Below are positions 32,836 to 42,473 of a stretch of 64,000 nucleotides of DNA, piece by piece (position 1 is the first letter of the stretch; the number at the start of each line of letters is the position of its first letter). The stretch is taken from positions 1,674,001 to 1,738,000 of the forward strand of contig NZ_UHFA01000002.1 in NCBI RefSeq assembly GCF_900459175.1, in the 5' to 3' direction. The notes beneath the pieces are model-generated. The model was not told the DNA's origin. It saw nothing but the letters and a program-made list of their open reading frames with translations, and made no database searches. A program made the position numbers and the translations under genes. This stretch comes from Streptococcus downei MFe28 (GTDB lineage Bacteria > Bacillota > Bacilli > Lactobacillales > Streptococcaceae).

Positions 32836-33991
32836 GTTCCTGCTCACTTTCTTCATTGTATAAGCCACTGAAATCACGATACCAATCGAAGATTTCTTTG
32901 ACGACAACTTTCAGGGCTGAATAGACTGGAATTCCAAGTAGCACACCCCAGACACCAAAGACTGAACCCGAGGCCAAGAGGATAAAGAGAATCATGATGG
33001 GGTGGATACTGAGCTTGGTGCCCAAGACCAGGGGGGACACAAAACGTCCTTCAATGGTCTGCTCAACCGCAAAGACAATCAGGACCTTGATCAACATCCA
33101 GGGTCCAGCCACCAGACCAAGGATAATAGCTGGCAGCATAGCCAAGAAGCTCCCCAGATAGGGAATGAGGTTGAGAACTCCAGCCAGGATTCCCAAGGCC
33201 ACAGCATAGCGCAGGTCAATCAGGCTAAAGAGGATAGAAAACATAATACCAACCACGATAGCCACGGTCACCTGCCCCTGAACATAGCCCTGCCACTGCG
33301 TGTTGACATCGCTGAGAATCCGAGACAGAGGCTTGCGCCATTTGACAGGGAAGGTCTTAAGGATGGAGCCTTTAAGTTTATCGCTGTCACGCAAGAGGTA
33401 AAAAACGATAAAGGGCATCATGATGATGGCGATGGCCACTCGAGTAACAGCTGAGGCGAAATCGCCAGCCCAGCTGACAATATTTTTAGAAAAATTCTCA
33501 GCATAGCCAATAGCCTTGCTACTGTAGTTGTTGACCCAGTCTTCCAGTTGGGGACGGATGGCCTCAAAGCGATTGTCCGCAATAACCTGATTCACCTGTC
33601 TTTCGACTGACTTGATATAGTGGGGCAGATTATTGATAAAGGACATAATCTGTTCCTGCAACATGGGGAAAAAGCTGGCACCACCCCAAATTAGGAGACC
33701 AACAATAACCAGATAAACTAGACTGATGGCCATGACCCGATTGATGGGCAGGTGCTTCTCCACAAAATTAACAATGGGCTTGAGGAGGTAATAAAGCAGA
33801 ACCGAAATGACAATCGGCAACATGATGACCGTTAGAAAGCCAGCTAAGGCCGTGAAGATAAAGCTGATACGGGTCAAAAGATATAGAGCCAAGAAGGTCA
33901 AAATTAAAATGACCAGACTGCTGACAAAGCGATTGTCAACCACCCACTTGTAAAACCAACTCTCGTAAAATTTTTCGTTTTTCTTATCCAT
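32825..33991 (-). CDS. AI-2E family transporter (UPF0118)
   Basis: 388 aa with seven to eight membrane helices: a helix pair near 20-75, a large loop, then PFIVFYLLRDSDKLK and a C-terminal cluster with GVLNLIPYLGSFLA and HPIMILFILLASGSVFGVWGVLLGIPV, typical of the family. Despite the name, members include sodium/proton antiporters and exporters, so the substrate cannot be given. It overlaps the TPR gene and starts 8 bp after mutX. Confidence 0.9.
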   Translation of the reverse strand: MDKKNEKFYESWFYKWVVDNRFVSSLVILILTFLALYLLTRISFIFTALAGFLTVIMLPIVISVLLYYLLKPIVNFVEKHLPINRVMAISLVYLVIVGLLIWGGASFFPMLQEQIMSFINNLPHYIKSVERQVNQVIADNRFEAIRPQLEDWVNNYSSKAIGYAENFSKNIVSWAGDFASAVTRVAIAIIMMPFIVFYLLRDSDKLKGSILKTFPVKWRKPLSRILSDVNTQWQGYVQGQVTVAIVVGIMFSILFSLIDLRYAVALGILAGVLNLIPYLGSFLAMLPAIILGLVAGPWMLIKVLIVFAVEQTIEGRFVSPLVLGTKLSIHPIMILFILLASGSVFGVWGVLLGIPVYSALKVVVKEIFDWYRDFSGLYNEESEQERAK

Positions 33992-33999
33992 GATATTCC

Positions 34000-34482
34000 T
34001 TATTTATCGTAAAATTTAACCGCCTTCTCAACCAATTTCCCAGCTGAATCATAGGTGAATTTGGCAGAGAAAAAGGGCTTGTCTTCTAGAATCCACTTGA
34101 AAATCTCATAGTCCCCTTCCCAGGTGGGCTTAGAGAGAACCTGATCATAGGGAACCCATTCTAACGTTCCCTCACGGGATGCCTCATCAGAAATGAGCTC
34201 ACCTTCAAAATCTGTCACCTTGAACACATAGGTGTACCAGTCGTGGCCAGGTGTAAATTCGGGAAAGGTAATGATGCCCTTAAAATCCATTTCCTTGACG
34301 GTGAAATGGGTCTCTTCGAAAATCTCCCTTTTGGCACAGTCTTCTGGGGTTTCTCCAGCCTCTAACTTGCCCCCAACAGAAATCCACTTACCCTCATGGA
34401 CATCATTGGGCTTCTTGTTGCGGAGCATCAACAAAAGTTCTTTGCCGTTATCTATATAACAGATGGTTGCCAGTTTGGTCAT
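34000..34482 (-). CDS. mutX: 8-oxo-dGTP diphosphatase MutX (Nudix)
   Basis: 160 aa. Nudix box GGKLEAGETPEDCAKREIFEET (G-x5-E-x7-REUxEE) lies near 36-57. The N-terminus TKLATICYIDNGKELLLMLRNKKPNDVHEGKWI and the C-terminus DKPFFSAKF match pneumococcal MutX. It removes oxidised dGTP and prevents A:T to C:G mutation. Start at 34482 follows AGAAGG; an in-frame ATG at 34497 is less likely. It heads a run with the AI-2E-family permease and TPR genes. Confidence 0.92.
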   Translation of the reverse strand: MTKLATICYIDNGKELLLMLRNKKPNDVHEGKWISVGGKLEAGETPEDCAKREIFEETHFTVKEMDFKGIITFPEFTPGHDWYTYVFKVTDFEGELISDEASREGTLEWVPYDQVLSKPTWEGDYEIFKWILEDKPFFSAKFTYDSAGKLVEKAVKFYDK

Positions 34483-34531
34483 GCTGCCTTCTTTCATTCC
34501 TTACAATAGTATATTTATTTTAACAAAAAAA

Positions 34532-34576
34532 TGCTATAATTTCTCTATAGAAATAAGGCTTGAGGACTGGTCCTCC
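34532..34576 (+). promoter_or_regulatory. Promoter and leader hairpin of the lactonase gene
   Basis: Extended -10 TGCTATAAT (TATAAT at 34535-34540), weak -35. In the leader, GAGGAC-TG-GTCCTC (34563-34576) is followed by CTTCTTTTT, an attenuator-like hairpin. Confidence 0.5.
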
Positions 34577-34616
34577 TTCTTTTTGGGAGGCAGCTTCCTC
34601 ATCTAGAAAGGCTAGC

Positions 34617-35633
34617 ATGGAAGAAATCTATTTTGGGACTTATACCAAACGCCAATCCCAAGGAATCTACAAGGCTGATTTTGATAATGAAACAGGGCAA
34701 CTGTCCAACCTAGAATTACTGGCTGAGCAGGAAAATCCCACTTACCTAACCTTTAGCCCCGATGATTGCCTCTATAGTATTGCTAGTCATCAAGACCAGG
34801 GAGGAGTTGCCAGCTATTCGGCTGGTTTTCAGCCTCTTAATACCGTATTAGAAGATGGTGCTGCTCCCTGCCACCTGGGTTGGGATGACAAGCGAGACTT
34901 GGTCTTTTCAGCCAATTACCACACAGGCCAAGCCCTGGTTTACAAACGCCAAGCTGATGGTAGCCTAGACCTGGTTAATCGGATTGTCCATCAGGGGTCT
35001 GGCCCCCATGCCAATCAAGGCCATGCTCGGGTTCATTTTGCTGATATCAGTCCTGACCACTACCTCCTGACCTGCGACTTGGGGACAGATGAATTGACCA
35101 GCTACGCCCTGAATGAGACAGGCCTGGTACAACCCATCGACAACTACAAATTTCCGGCTGGCAGTGGCCCTCGTCACCTGACCTTCCATCCTATTTTTAA
35201 GCATGCTTTTGTGGTCTGCGAATTAGATTCATCCGTTCATAATTTAATTTATCAGGGCTGTGGTAATTTTGAGGCCTATCAAGTCATCCCAACACTCCTT
35301 GATGATTACCAGGGCTTCAATGCTCCTGCTGCCATCAAGGTGACCAGTGATGGTTGGTTCGTCTATGTCTCCAACCGAGGTCATAATTCTATCGCCTGCT
35401 ACCGTTTTATTTTAGATGGCTACATTCATTTGATTGATGTCGTTCCCACTCATGGAGAAACACCACGAGACATCTGCCTGAGCGCTGATGAAAATTATCT
35501 TCTGGTGGCCCATCAGGATTCGGACAATGTGACGGTTTTTCGCAGAAATTTGGATACTGGTCGCTTGAGCGAAGTTAGTCATGATTTTCAAGTTCCCGAA
35601 GCGGTCTGCTTAGTCAATCGCCCTCTTCCCTAA
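34617..35633 (+). CDS. Lactonase family protein (6-phosphogluconolactonase-like beta-propeller)
   Basis: 338 aa, seven-bladed propeller family PF10282. Repeated blade motifs are visible: NPTYLTFSPDDCLYSIA, PCHLGWDDKRDLVFSANY, GPRHLTFHPIFKHAFVVCEL, VYVSNRGHNSIACYR, TPRDICLSADENYLLVAHQDSDNVTVFR. The start MEEIYFGTYTKR at 34617 follows AGAAAGG. It may hydrolyse 6-phosphogluconolactone in the pentose phosphate path, but this family also includes other lactonases. Confidence 0.88.
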   Translation: MEEIYFGTYTKRQSQGIYKADFDNETGQLSNLELLAEQENPTYLTFSPDDCLYSIASHQDQGGVASYSAGFQPLNTVLEDGAAPCHLGWDDKRDLVFSANYHTGQALVYKRQADGSLDLVNRIVHQGSGPHANQGHARVHFADISPDHYLLTCDLGTDELTSYALNETGLVQPIDNYKFPAGSGPRHLTFHPIFKHAFVVCELDSSVHNLIYQGCGNFEAYQVIPTLLDDYQGFNAPAAIKVTSDGWFVYVSNRGHNSIACYRFILDGYIHLIDVVPTHGETPRDICLSADENYLLVAHQDSDNVTVFRRNLDTGRLSEVSHDFQVPEAVCLVNRPLP

Positions 35634-35638
35634 TTTAA

Positions 35639-35739
35639 TACTCTTCAAAAATCAAATCTATCCATCGTTAATTCACCTTTCCGTACCCAAGTACTGCCTG
35701 CAGTTCGTTGCCTTGGCTATTTTTGATTTTTATTGAGTA
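35639..35739. mobile_element. 101-bp RUP-like MITE
   Basis: TACTCTTCAAAAATC...TTTTTATTGAGTA, flanked by TAA (35636-35638) and TAA (35740-35742). It sits between the lactonase stop and the next gene, ending 20 bp before its start codon and just before its ribosome site. Confidence 0.9.
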
Positions 35740-35758
35740 TAAAGCAAGGATAACACCC

Positions 35759-36570
35759 ATGTTTAAACCCATTCTTGGACTTAAGGCTTCTGCCGACCCC
35801 CAGCAATTAGCCAGTCGCCTCCGTTACAAACCGGAGGTTTTTGAATTTTATACCAGTCAAGATGACTTTTCTCAGATAGGACTCAGACGCCTTAAGGAAG
35901 CCGTTTTAGAGGTTCAAAATCAAGCTACTAAGCGCATCGTCCTTCACCAGCCCATGAAATATCATGGGGAGTTTTTGGAGATGATTACACCAAAGAAGCT
36001 TCTGCCTGAACTCTACTATTTTTTGGAAAAATCAACCAACGATTTGCTGGATCTGGCCTTCGACCATGATTGTCAGGTCTTGGTTCACGGTTCTTATGAG
36101 CTTAAAAATCCTCAGGTATTAGAATACTACGGTAGTCTGGAGATGGCCCGACAAGTCACTTTTGAACGTTTGGACTATTTCAGCCAGCTGGGTGGTCAGA
36201 AAATCCTCTTTGAAAATGGGATTTCGCCAATTTTCTTCTTTGGCGACCCGACTATGACCAAGAAATATTGGACAGGGGCTATCGTCTAGCCTTTGATACC
36301 TCCCACGCCCTGATTAAGGCCCAGGGGGACAATCAGGTCCTGCTGGACTCTTTGGAGAGGTTAAGGCCCAATAGCCACCACTACCACCTGGTCGACAGTA
36401 TGGGCAAATACCATGACAGCCTGACTCTGGGAAAGGGCATTACGGATTGACCAGAGGTCCTAAAAAGGCTCAATCCCCAGGCTTCTGCCATCTATGAAAT
36501 TGTCGTCAAGGATGTCAATAACCCTAAAGAACAGCTGGCTAGCCACAAGTTTTTAAGCAATTTGGTTTGA
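35759..36570 (+). pseudogene. TIM-barrel sugar phosphate isomerase/epimerase-like, broken
   Basis: Starts MFKPILGLKASADP with AAGGA upstream. The first frame runs to about 36280 (...PTMTKKYW). A shift then continues as DRGYRLAFDTSHALIKAQ..., and a TGA at about 36449 (GKGITD-stop) interrupts the last part (PEVLKRLNPQASAIYEIVVKDV...NLV). One frameshift and one nonsense codon make it a pseudogene. The AP-endonuclease-2/xylose isomerase-like barrel is suggested by FDTSHA and HYHLVDS. Confidence 0.85.
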
Positions 36571-36594
36571 TATTTAAAAGTTTTATGCTTTAAT
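36567..36594 (+). promoter_or_regulatory. Promoter of the 63-aa protein gene
   Basis: TTGATA (36567-36572), 16 bp, TTTAAT (36589-36594) with a TGC extended -10. It overlaps the last codons of the upstream pseudogene. Confidence 0.6.
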
Positions 36595-36638
36595 AAAAGG
36601 GTCTAAGACAAAATAAAGACATAAAAAGGAGAGAGACC

Positions 36639-36830
36639 ATGAATCCAAGTGAATTATTTAACCAAGTCAAGGAACTCATTGAGAAGAAAGACTTCTCAGC
36701 TGCCCAAAAATTTATTGACCAACATAAGGACGACCTCGGTGACTACCTCGATAAGGCCAAGGACCTCTTGGCTGGCGTCAAAGGTGCCGATGGTGTCCTG
36801 GATAAGGTTAAGGGACTTTTTGGTAAATAA
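36639..36830 (+). CDS. Small amphipathic conserved-looking protein
   Basis: 63 aa, starting MNPSELFNQVKELIEKKDFS with a strong AAAGGAGAG site, its own promoter and a strong terminator. It is predicted to be all helical with alternating charged and hydrophobic residues, and ends LDKVKGLFGK. No signal peptide. The family is not known to me. Good expression signals make it a real gene. Confidence 0.8.
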   Translation: MNPSELFNQVKELIEKKDFSAAQKFIDQHKDDLGDYLDKAKDLLAGVKGADGVLDKVKGLFGK

Positions 36831-36870
36831 AGAAGCCATCTAGGCTACCTAGCCTTACTTTAGAACGTAT

Positions 36871-36904
36871 AAAAGAGCCGAGAAAACTAAATTCGGCTCT
36901 TTTT
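36871..36904 (+). terminator. Terminator of the 63-aa protein gene
   Basis: AAAAGAGCCGA and TCGGCTCTTTT form an 11-bp stem; T run on the plus strand. Confidence 0.88.
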
Positions 36905-36995
36905 ATTGACTCTAACCAAAACGGTCAGGGCTAATTTTATAGTTGTGAGTTTCATGGAGGTTTTCAATGATAACGACCACTATAAATTGGATCAA

Positions 36996-37096
36996 TACTC
37001 TTCGAAAATCAAAACTTTCCATCGTTAACTCACCTTGCCGTACTCCAGTACTGTCTTCAGTTCGTTGCCTCGGCTAATTCCGATTTTCATTGAGTA
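36996..37096. mobile_element. 101-bp RUP-like MITE
   Basis: TACTCTTCGAAAATC...TTTTCATTGAGTA. Flanks CAA (36993-36995) and TAA (37097-37099) differ at one base, so one copy of the duplicated target has probably mutated. It lies between two converging transcription units. Confidence 0.87.
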
Positions 37097-37118
37097 TAAA
37101 AAGGTATCCTAAGCCTTT

Positions 37119-38228
37119 TTAATCCTTTGACTTGATTGACTTTATATAACGTTCAATCGGATAATCCTGGTAATCCAATTGGCCTTTTTTGCCGACTAGA
37201 AGATGCACTAATTCTTTGGCGATTAGAGGACCTGTTGTTAAGCCTGACGAGCCTAGACCTGAGGCAGCATAGACGTTCTTTAGCTCAGGGACTTGACCGT
37301 AAAAGGGAGCAAAGTCACTGGTGTAGGCCCGAGTGCCCACTCGCTCCTGATAGGTTTTAGCTTGAGCCAATATAGGCAGAAAGGCCTGAGCCTGATTTTC
37401 TAATTCCTGCAAGACTTGGGGGTCTGGTGTCAAATCATACCCTTGATCATTTTCGTGGCTGGCTCCAACTGAAATTTGTCCTGCTTTAAAAGGAATGATG
37501 TCCAGTTCACCTTCTGGCATGACGACGGGTAGGTCAACGGTCGGTAAGTCCTCAAAGAAGTAATCTCGCAACTGGCCCTTCTGAGGGCGGATATCCACTT
37601 GGTAGCCTAGTGGCTGGAGAATTTCTGGTAGCCAGGCTCCTGTCGCCAGTAAGACCTTATCAAAGGTCTGCCCCTCAATCTGATAGGTGCCATCCGCCAT
37701 GACTTGGAGGCCAACCTTGTCCTTGATTACCTGACAACCAGAGGCCTGCAAAAGGGTCCTAGTCAGATTAGCCCCTTCCACTTGGGCACCACCAGAAGCA
37801 TAGAGAAGCTGGTCAAAGCCCTGTAAATGCGGAAACCGCTGAGCTACCTGAGCTTGATTTAAAATCTCCAGTTGACCAATCAGGGGCGACTCCTCTCGCC
37901 GACTGTTAGCTAGGGCTTTCAGTTCAGCCAGCTTACTTTGGTCCCGCTTTAGGAGATAGACGCCAGTCTGCTTATAGAAACTAGTATCCCAGCCATCGGC
38001 CTGTAAGTCGGCTATCAGCTCTTGATAGAAATCCGTACCCAGACGGGCCATTTTATACCAAGCCTTATTGCGTCGCTTGGAAAACCAGGGACTGATTATT
38101 CCTGCTGCTGCCTTGGTGGCCTGTCCTTGGCCGTAATCAAAGACCGTCACTTGATAATCATTTTCTTTTGAAAGGTAATAGGCAGCTGTTGCGCCAACAA
38201 TACCTGCCCCTACTACAGCAACTTTCAT
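37119..38228 (-). CDS. FAD-dependent oxidoreductase, DAO/DadA family
   Basis: 369 aa. The N-terminal FAD-binding Rossmann motif is VVGAGIVGATAAYYLSK. KAAAGIISPW follows, and the C-terminal ASGLGSSGLTTGPLIAKELV closes the FAD site. This fold oxidises amino acids (D-amino acids, glycine or sarcosine). Substrate not determinable. 12 bp downstream of the ZIP transporter gene, so probably one operon. Confidence 0.88.
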   Translation of the reverse strand: MKVAVVGAGIVGATAAYYLSKENDYQVTVFDYGQGQATKAAAGIISPWFSKRRNKAWYKMARLGTDFYQELIADLQADGWDTSFYKQTGVYLLKRDQSKLAELKALANSRREESPLIGQLEILNQAQVAQRFPHLQGFDQLLYASGGAQVEGANLTRTLLQASGCQVIKDKVGLQVMADGTYQIEGQTFDKVLLATGAWLPEILQPLGYQVDIRPQKGQLRDYFFEDLPTVDLPVVMPEGELDIIPFKAGQISVGASHENDQGYDLTPDPQVLQELENQAQAFLPILAQAKTYQERVGTRAYTSDFAPFYGQVPELKNVYAASGLGSSGLTTGPLIAKELVHLLVGKKGQLDYQDYPIERYIKSIKSKD

Positions 38229-38240
38229 GCTAATATTCTC

Positions 38241-39065
38241 CTAACCAAGGGCCACATCCATGACCATCATAATGACAAAGCCCAGCATCAACCCCAGAGT
38301 AGCAATATCGGTATTGCCATTGGTCTGGGACTCGGGAATTAGTTCTTCCACGACAACAAAAATCATAGCACCAGCCGCAAAGGAGAGGGCGTAGGGAAGA
38401 ATGGGCATCATGAGCATAACCAGTCCTGCCCCTAAGACGGCTCCGATGGGTTCAACAATGGCTGACATAGAGCCCAGATAAAAGGCTCGCAATCGTGACT
38501 TACCATCTGTCCGAATAGGAATGGACAAGGCTGCCCCCTCGGGGACATTTTGTAAACCAATCCCGATGGCCAAGCCAAGAGCTCCTAGAAGAGCTGATTG
38601 GCTGGGAAGACAACCAGCTAGGGCACCGAAGGTTACGCCGACCGCCAGGCCTTCAGGGAAATTGTGGATGGTAATGGCTAGAAAGAGCAAGGCCGTTTTG
38701 GAGAGCTTCTTAGGGGGCTGCAGGCCCTCAGCCTGACTGACATCCTCCTTATCCAAATGCAGGTGGGGGACCAGGGCATCAATCAGACGAAGGGCAAGAC
38801 CGCCCACCAAAAATCCGACCGCTGCAGGAATCCAAGACCAGCCTCCATAATCTGCCTTGGCATAAGTGATGGAGGGCTCCAAGAGGGACCAAAAGGAGGC
38901 AGCAATCATGACCCCTGCCGCAAAACCCATCATGGTATCCAGAAGCCTGCGACTTATAGTCTTAAAGAAGAAAACGATAGCTGCCCCAAGAATGGTACAG
39001 CCCCAGGTGAAAAGCCCAGCTAGGAAGGCTAGGAGGACAACATTTTGCGATAAAATCCAATTCAT
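38241..39065 (-). CDS. ZIP family metal transporter
   Basis: 274 aa with eight membrane helices. Metal-binding helices 4 and 5 carry HNFPEGLAVGV and NVPEGAALSIPI, the ZIP signature. A His-containing loop (LVPHLHLDKED) lies between helices 3 and 4. Likely imports zinc or another divalent cation. It lies 11 bp downstream of the nif3 gene. Confidence 0.92.
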   Translation of the reverse strand: MNWILSQNVVLLAFLAGLFTWGCTILGAAIVFFFKTISRRLLDTMMGFAAGVMIAASFWSLLEPSITYAKADYGGWSWIPAAVGFLVGGLALRLIDALVPHLHLDKEDVSQAEGLQPPKKLSKTALLFLAITIHNFPEGLAVGVTFGALAGCLPSQSALLGALGLAIGIGLQNVPEGAALSIPIRTDGKSRLRAFYLGSMSAIVEPIGAVLGAGLVMLMMPILPYALSFAAGAMIFVVVEELIPESQTNGNTDIATLGLMLGFVIMMVMDVALG

Positions 39066-39076
39066 GATTGACTCTC

Positions 39077-39865
39077 CTAGCGATGACTAAAAGGATTGGT
39101 GGAAGCCTGACTAGGGATAATTTCTACATCCCAGCCTGCTTCTAACTTCCAGGCAGTCATCTTCTCCACGAGTTTTTCAATAAAAAGGACTTCGATATAG
39201 TGACCGGGGTCAAGGGCCAGAAGGCCATCTGTCAGCATATCCTGAGCTGTGTGGTAATATATATCTCCCGTGATATAGACCTGAGCCCCTTTAGCTAGGG
39301 CATCCTGGTAGAAACTTTGACCACTACCACCGCAGATAGCAACCCGACTAATGGTTGGATTAGCTCCATCGTAACGCACCAGCCTGATGCTGTCTAGACC
39401 AAAAACCGACTTAACGTTCAACGCTAAATCTTCCAAACTTTGGGGTCTAATATTTCCCACTCGGCCAATGCCATAGCCATCGGTTGTTGGCGTCAAAATT
39501 TCTCTATCTTCAATGGCCAAAAGGTCACAGAACCAGTCATTGAGGCCATCAGGGACAATGTCAATATTAGTATGGCTGACATAGACAGCAATATCATGTT
39601 TGACTAGCTCCAAAAGAATATCTGTTCGTGGACTACTGGTCAAATCCTTGAGGGGACGAAAAATTAGAGCGTGCTTGGTGATGATGAGATCCACTCCATT
39701 TTTTATAGCCTCTGCTACCATATTTTCCCGAACATCCAGGGTCACCATGACCTTCTTAATGACCTTGTCTAGACTGCCAACTTGAAGTCCAGAAATATCT
39801 CCCTCCATGGAGAGCTCCTGGGGACAATAACTTTCATATTTGTCAATAAATTCTCTAGCCTTCAT
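39077..39865 (-). CDS. Nif3-like dinuclear metal centre protein
   Basis: 262 aa, the short form without the PII-like insert. Metal ligands are in [11 protein letters not shown] and [15 protein letters not shown], plus the C-terminal [15 protein letters not shown]. Nif3/YqfO/YbgI proteins bind two metals. The reaction is uncertain (GTP cyclohydrolase-type annotation). It overlaps trmK by 11 bases, the conserved pairing in Firmicutes. Confidence 0.92.
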   Translation of the reverse strand: MKAREFIDKYESYCPQELSMEGDISGLQVGSLDKVIKKVMVTLDVRENMVAEAIKNGVDLIITKHALIFRPLKDLTSSPRTDILLELVKHDIAVYVSHTNIDIVPDGLNDWFCDLLAIEDREILTPTTDGYGIGRVGNIRPQSLEDLALNVKSVFGLDSIRLVRYDGANPTISRVAICGGSGQSFYQDALAKGAQVYITGDIYYHTAQDMLTDGLLALDPGHYIEVLFIEKLVEKMTAWKLEAGWDVEIIPSQASTNPFSHR

Positions 39866-40541
39866 CCTTGATAGCCTCCTTGATAGCTTGAATTCTTTGC
39901 TCTAGAGCCTGCCGGTCCCCCTGGTTATCTTGGGGAATCTTGCTCAGAGCTCCTTCTAATTTTCCCAGTTCCCTTTGCCATTTGGCCATGAAACCAGGAG
40001 ATTTCACTTCTAGGTGGCGGGGACCAAAGCGTTGCTGAAAATCATTGAGAATTTCCTGTCCAGGCTGGGCGACAATGATTTCATAGAATTTTCCTTTTTC
40101 GCTCATGACCTTTTCGGCCTTAATTCTAAAGCCGTGGTCAGATAGCCAAGCTCGAACATCATCCTCACGATTATTGGGTTGGAGCACCAAGCGCTCCAGA
40201 CCTGATAATTTGTCTTCACCTGCTGCCAAAATATCGGCAATCAGTCGTCCTCCCATCCCACAGATGGCAAGGGTGGTCACCCCATCACTAGGCTCCAAGG
40301 CCTCTAAACCATCAGCCAGACGAACCTGAATCTGCTTATCCAGACCAGCTTCTGCCACATTAGCAAGGGCAGACTGATAGGGACCTTGAACCACTTCACC
40401 AGCAATGGCCGAGCTAATCAACCCTGCCTGTAAAAGATAAATTGGCAGGTAGCCATGGTCGCTACCGACATCTAAGAGTTTGACCCCCTGGGGGATAAAG
40501 TCCGCCACATCCAAGAGACGTTGTGAAATATTTGTTTCCAT
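39855..40541 (-). CDS. trmK: tRNA (adenine(22)-N1)-methyltransferase
   Basis: 228 aa. SAM-binding motif [15 protein letters not shown] near 28-42, then ICGMGGRLI and [16 protein letters not shown] (the NPPY-like region of the TrmK family), with a C-terminal coiled coil. Methylates A22 of tRNA. ATG 40541 (METNISQRL) is the family start. An extended -10, TGCTATAAT, ends only 7 bases before it (40549-40554), so its transcript may lack a leader. Confidence 0.93.
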   Translation of the reverse strand: METNISQRLLDVADFIPQGVKLLDVGSDHGYLPIYLLQAGLISSAIAGEVVQGPYQSALANVAEAGLDKQIQVRLADGLEALEPSDGVTTLAICGMGGRLIADILAAGEDKLSGLERLVLQPNNREDDVRAWLSDHGFRIKAEKVMSEKGKFYEIIVAQPGQEILNDFQQRFGPRHLEVKSPGFMAKWQRELGKLEGALSKIPQDNQGDRQALEQRIQAIKEAIKDEG

Positions 40542-40680
40542 AGGCCTTATTATAGCAGAAAAAATCAAGCCTTGCCTGCCGTTTTTTTGCTTGAAAAGGT
40601 CAGAAACATCAGTTACTTCCTAGCTTGGGGGCGCAGCCAATTTCTCAGAGCTAATGACAAGCAAGTGACTCCAAATTGCA

Positions 40681-40714
40681 AAAAGGCCTGAGCACATGAT
40701 TGGCTCGGACCTTT
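40681..40714 (-). terminator. Terminator after dnaD
   Basis: AAAGGTCCGAGC pairs with GCTCAGGCCTTT, ending TTTTT on the minus strand, just past the dnaD stop. Confidence 0.82.
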
Positions 40715-40723
40715 CTTGATAGT

Positions 40724-41416
40724 TTATTCTCGCTCATTCCAGAGGTTCATGGCATTAAGAAAATCATCTGAAACTTGAACCTTACTGGGGTTGGCTTGAT
40801 CGCGCTCTTGGCGGCGTTCTTCAATCTGCCGAACGGTAGTGATACCATCCCTGGTCCACCGCCTCAGAATGGCCGTCAAGTATTTCCAGTTGCGCTTGCT
40901 GTTGAAAATACTTTCCTTAAGGGCCTCACGAATCAAATCAGGGCTAACATCATCTTCTCGGACATACTTTTGCAAGTCCTCCAATTCAAACGGTGTTAGC
41001 ATCCAGCCCGATTTTTCAAAATCATTGATGAGGCTTTGCAAATCATTGGCATTATCCAGCGGAGCCGTCGGAGCTTGGCTCCCTTGATTTCCATGTCCCA
41101 GCAGGTCATCCAAATGCTGGAGCACCGGACTGGCATCAAAGATAATATCCGTCTCTCCGTCCAATTCAATGGTCTTCATGACTAGAAGCTCCTGATTGGT
41201 CAGGTTAGAAATGGCTTGGTTGACCTCTGCCACGGTCTTTCCTAAGGCATCAGCCACTCGGCTGGAGGGCATTTCATCTACTTTAGTTGTATTTTGTAGG
41301 TAGAAAAATTGCCAGACCAGATAGTCATCAGCGGTCGCAAAGATTTCCTTAAAATGAAAGAGTAGGCTAGCTGGCAAAACCAAGTTGCCCTTTTGATAAT
41401 TGTCTAAAAAAGTCAT
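40724..41416 (-). CDS. dnaD: DnaD domain protein
   Basis: 230 aa. A winged-helix N-terminal domain (DDYLVWQFFYLQN, SSRVADALGKTVAEVNQAISNL) is followed by a DnaD/DnaB2 helical domain (FEKSGWMLTPFELEDLQKYV, NWKYLTAILRRWTRDGI). It acts in replication restart and initiation with DnaA/DnaB/DnaI in Firmicutes. It lies 10 bp downstream of metA. Confidence 0.93.
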   Translation of the reverse strand: MTFLDNYQKGNLVLPASLLFHFKEIFATADDYLVWQFFYLQNTTKVDEMPSSRVADALGKTVAEVNQAISNLTNQELLVMKTIELDGETDIIFDASPVLQHLDDLLGHGNQGSQAPTAPLDNANDLQSLINDFEKSGWMLTPFELEDLQKYVREDDVSPDLIREALKESIFNSKRNWKYLTAILRRWTRDGITTVRQIEERRQERDQANPSKVQVSDDFLNAMNLWNERE

Positions 41417-41425
41417 AGTTTCTCT

Positions 41426-42370
41426 TTATAAATAGCCATATAGGCTGTCTCTTTCTTCCAAATCTTCCAGGCAATAAGGTGTTTCTTGGTAGACAGCGTA
41501 ATTAAGCCAATTGGTAAAAAAGGTCGAGGCTGCCAAACTCCACCGAAGCTTGGGCTGCTGGTCAGCCTGTCCCTGAGGGAAATAATTGACAGGACGCTTG
41601 GGCCCCTTATGGGCCTTAAGGTCTCTTTGATATTCTCGTTTCAGGGTATCGCGGTCATATTCCAGATGCCCAAAACTATAGATTTCTCGCAAATCCCGGC
41701 TGGCTAGGATAGACAGGCCAACCTCATCTCCCTTAGCTAAGATTTGCAGATTGGTTTTTGAGCGGACCTGTTCTTCTGTAACCTGGGTATGGCGGGAATG
41801 AGGCGATAGGAAGCTATCATCAAAACCCCGCATGAGCGGTGAAAAATGCTCCACCACATCTTGCTCATAGATTCCGGACAATTTGTAGTCCATCAACAAC
41901 TTCTCCACCCTATAGCGGTAATAGAGCCCTGCCTGAGCCCCCCAACACAAGTGCAGGGTTGAGTAGACATGATGCTTGGCCCAATCAAAAATCTGACAGA
42001 GCTCCTGCCAGTAGTCAACCTTTTCAAAGGGCAGGGTTTCTACGGGTGCCCCCGTAATGATTAAGCCATCAAAGTAATCCCCCTTAATTTCTTCAAAGGT
42101 CTTGTAAAAGGTCTCCAAATACTCAGCCTTGGTATTTTTGGACTGATGACTGGCGGTATAGATAAAGTCCAATTTAATTTGCAGCGGGGTGTTAGACAGG
42201 TAGCGCAAAAGCTGGGTCTCTGTGGCCTCCTTGGTCGGCATGAGATTGAGAATCAAGACCTTAATTGGCCGAATATCCTGCCCCCTGGCTCTGATATCGT
42301 CCATGACGAAGATATTTTCATTCTTTAAAATATCAACGGCAGGCAATTTTTTATTGAGGGTAATTGGCAT
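41426..42370 (-). CDS. metA: Homoserine O-acetyltransferase, MetA family
   Basis: 314 aa. Catalytic Cys142 in [13 protein letters not shown], and His/Glu in FGHLEYD. Residue 111 is Glu (GAPVETLPF); in this family Glu111 goes with acetyl-CoA and Gly111 with succinyl-CoA, so despite the usual succinyltransferase label it is read as an acetyltransferase. This fits the O-acetylhomoserine sulfhydrylase gene nearby (44024-45304). Own promoter with a candidate methionine-regulator box. Confidence 0.93.
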   Translation of the reverse strand: MPITLNKKLPAVDILKNENIFVMDDIRARGQDIRPIKVLILNLMPTKEATETQLLRYLSNTPLQIKLDFIYTASHQSKNTKAEYLETFYKTFEEIKGDYFDGLIITGAPVETLPFEKVDYWQELCQIFDWAKHHVYSTLHLCWGAQAGLYYRYRVEKLLMDYKLSGIYEQDVVEHFSPLMRGFDDSFLSPHSRHTQVTEEQVRSKTNLQILAKGDEVGLSILASRDLREIYSFGHLEYDRDTLKREYQRDLKAHKGPKRPVNYFPQGQADQQPKLRWSLAASTFFTNWLNYAVYQETPYCLEDLEERDSLYGYL

Positions 42371-42403
42371 GAAAATATCCCCATTCTATAATAGATTACC
42401 TCT

Positions 42404-42471
42404 ATTATAAAACATGGGGATAGGCATTTCAAATAGAACTTTACTAGGCTGGGCTATAACTACTCTCTATA
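42404..42471 (-). promoter_or_regulatory. metA promoter with MtaR/MetR-type box
   Basis: TTGAAA (42427-42432), 17 bp, TATAAT (42404-42409) on the minus strand. A 17-bp element TATAACTACTCTCTATA (42455-42471) fits the TATAG-N7-CTATA plan at nine of ten arm positions, centred about 31 bp upstream of -35. The -10 also lies in a large imperfect palindrome (42380-42418). Confidence 0.6.
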
Positions 42472-42473
42472 GC

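Noticed and set aside
42380..42418. Large metA upstream palindrome as an RNA hairpin hiding the ribosome site
   Set aside because: The predicted transcript starts inside it (about 42397), so the full stem would not be in the mRNA. It may matter only as a DNA site.
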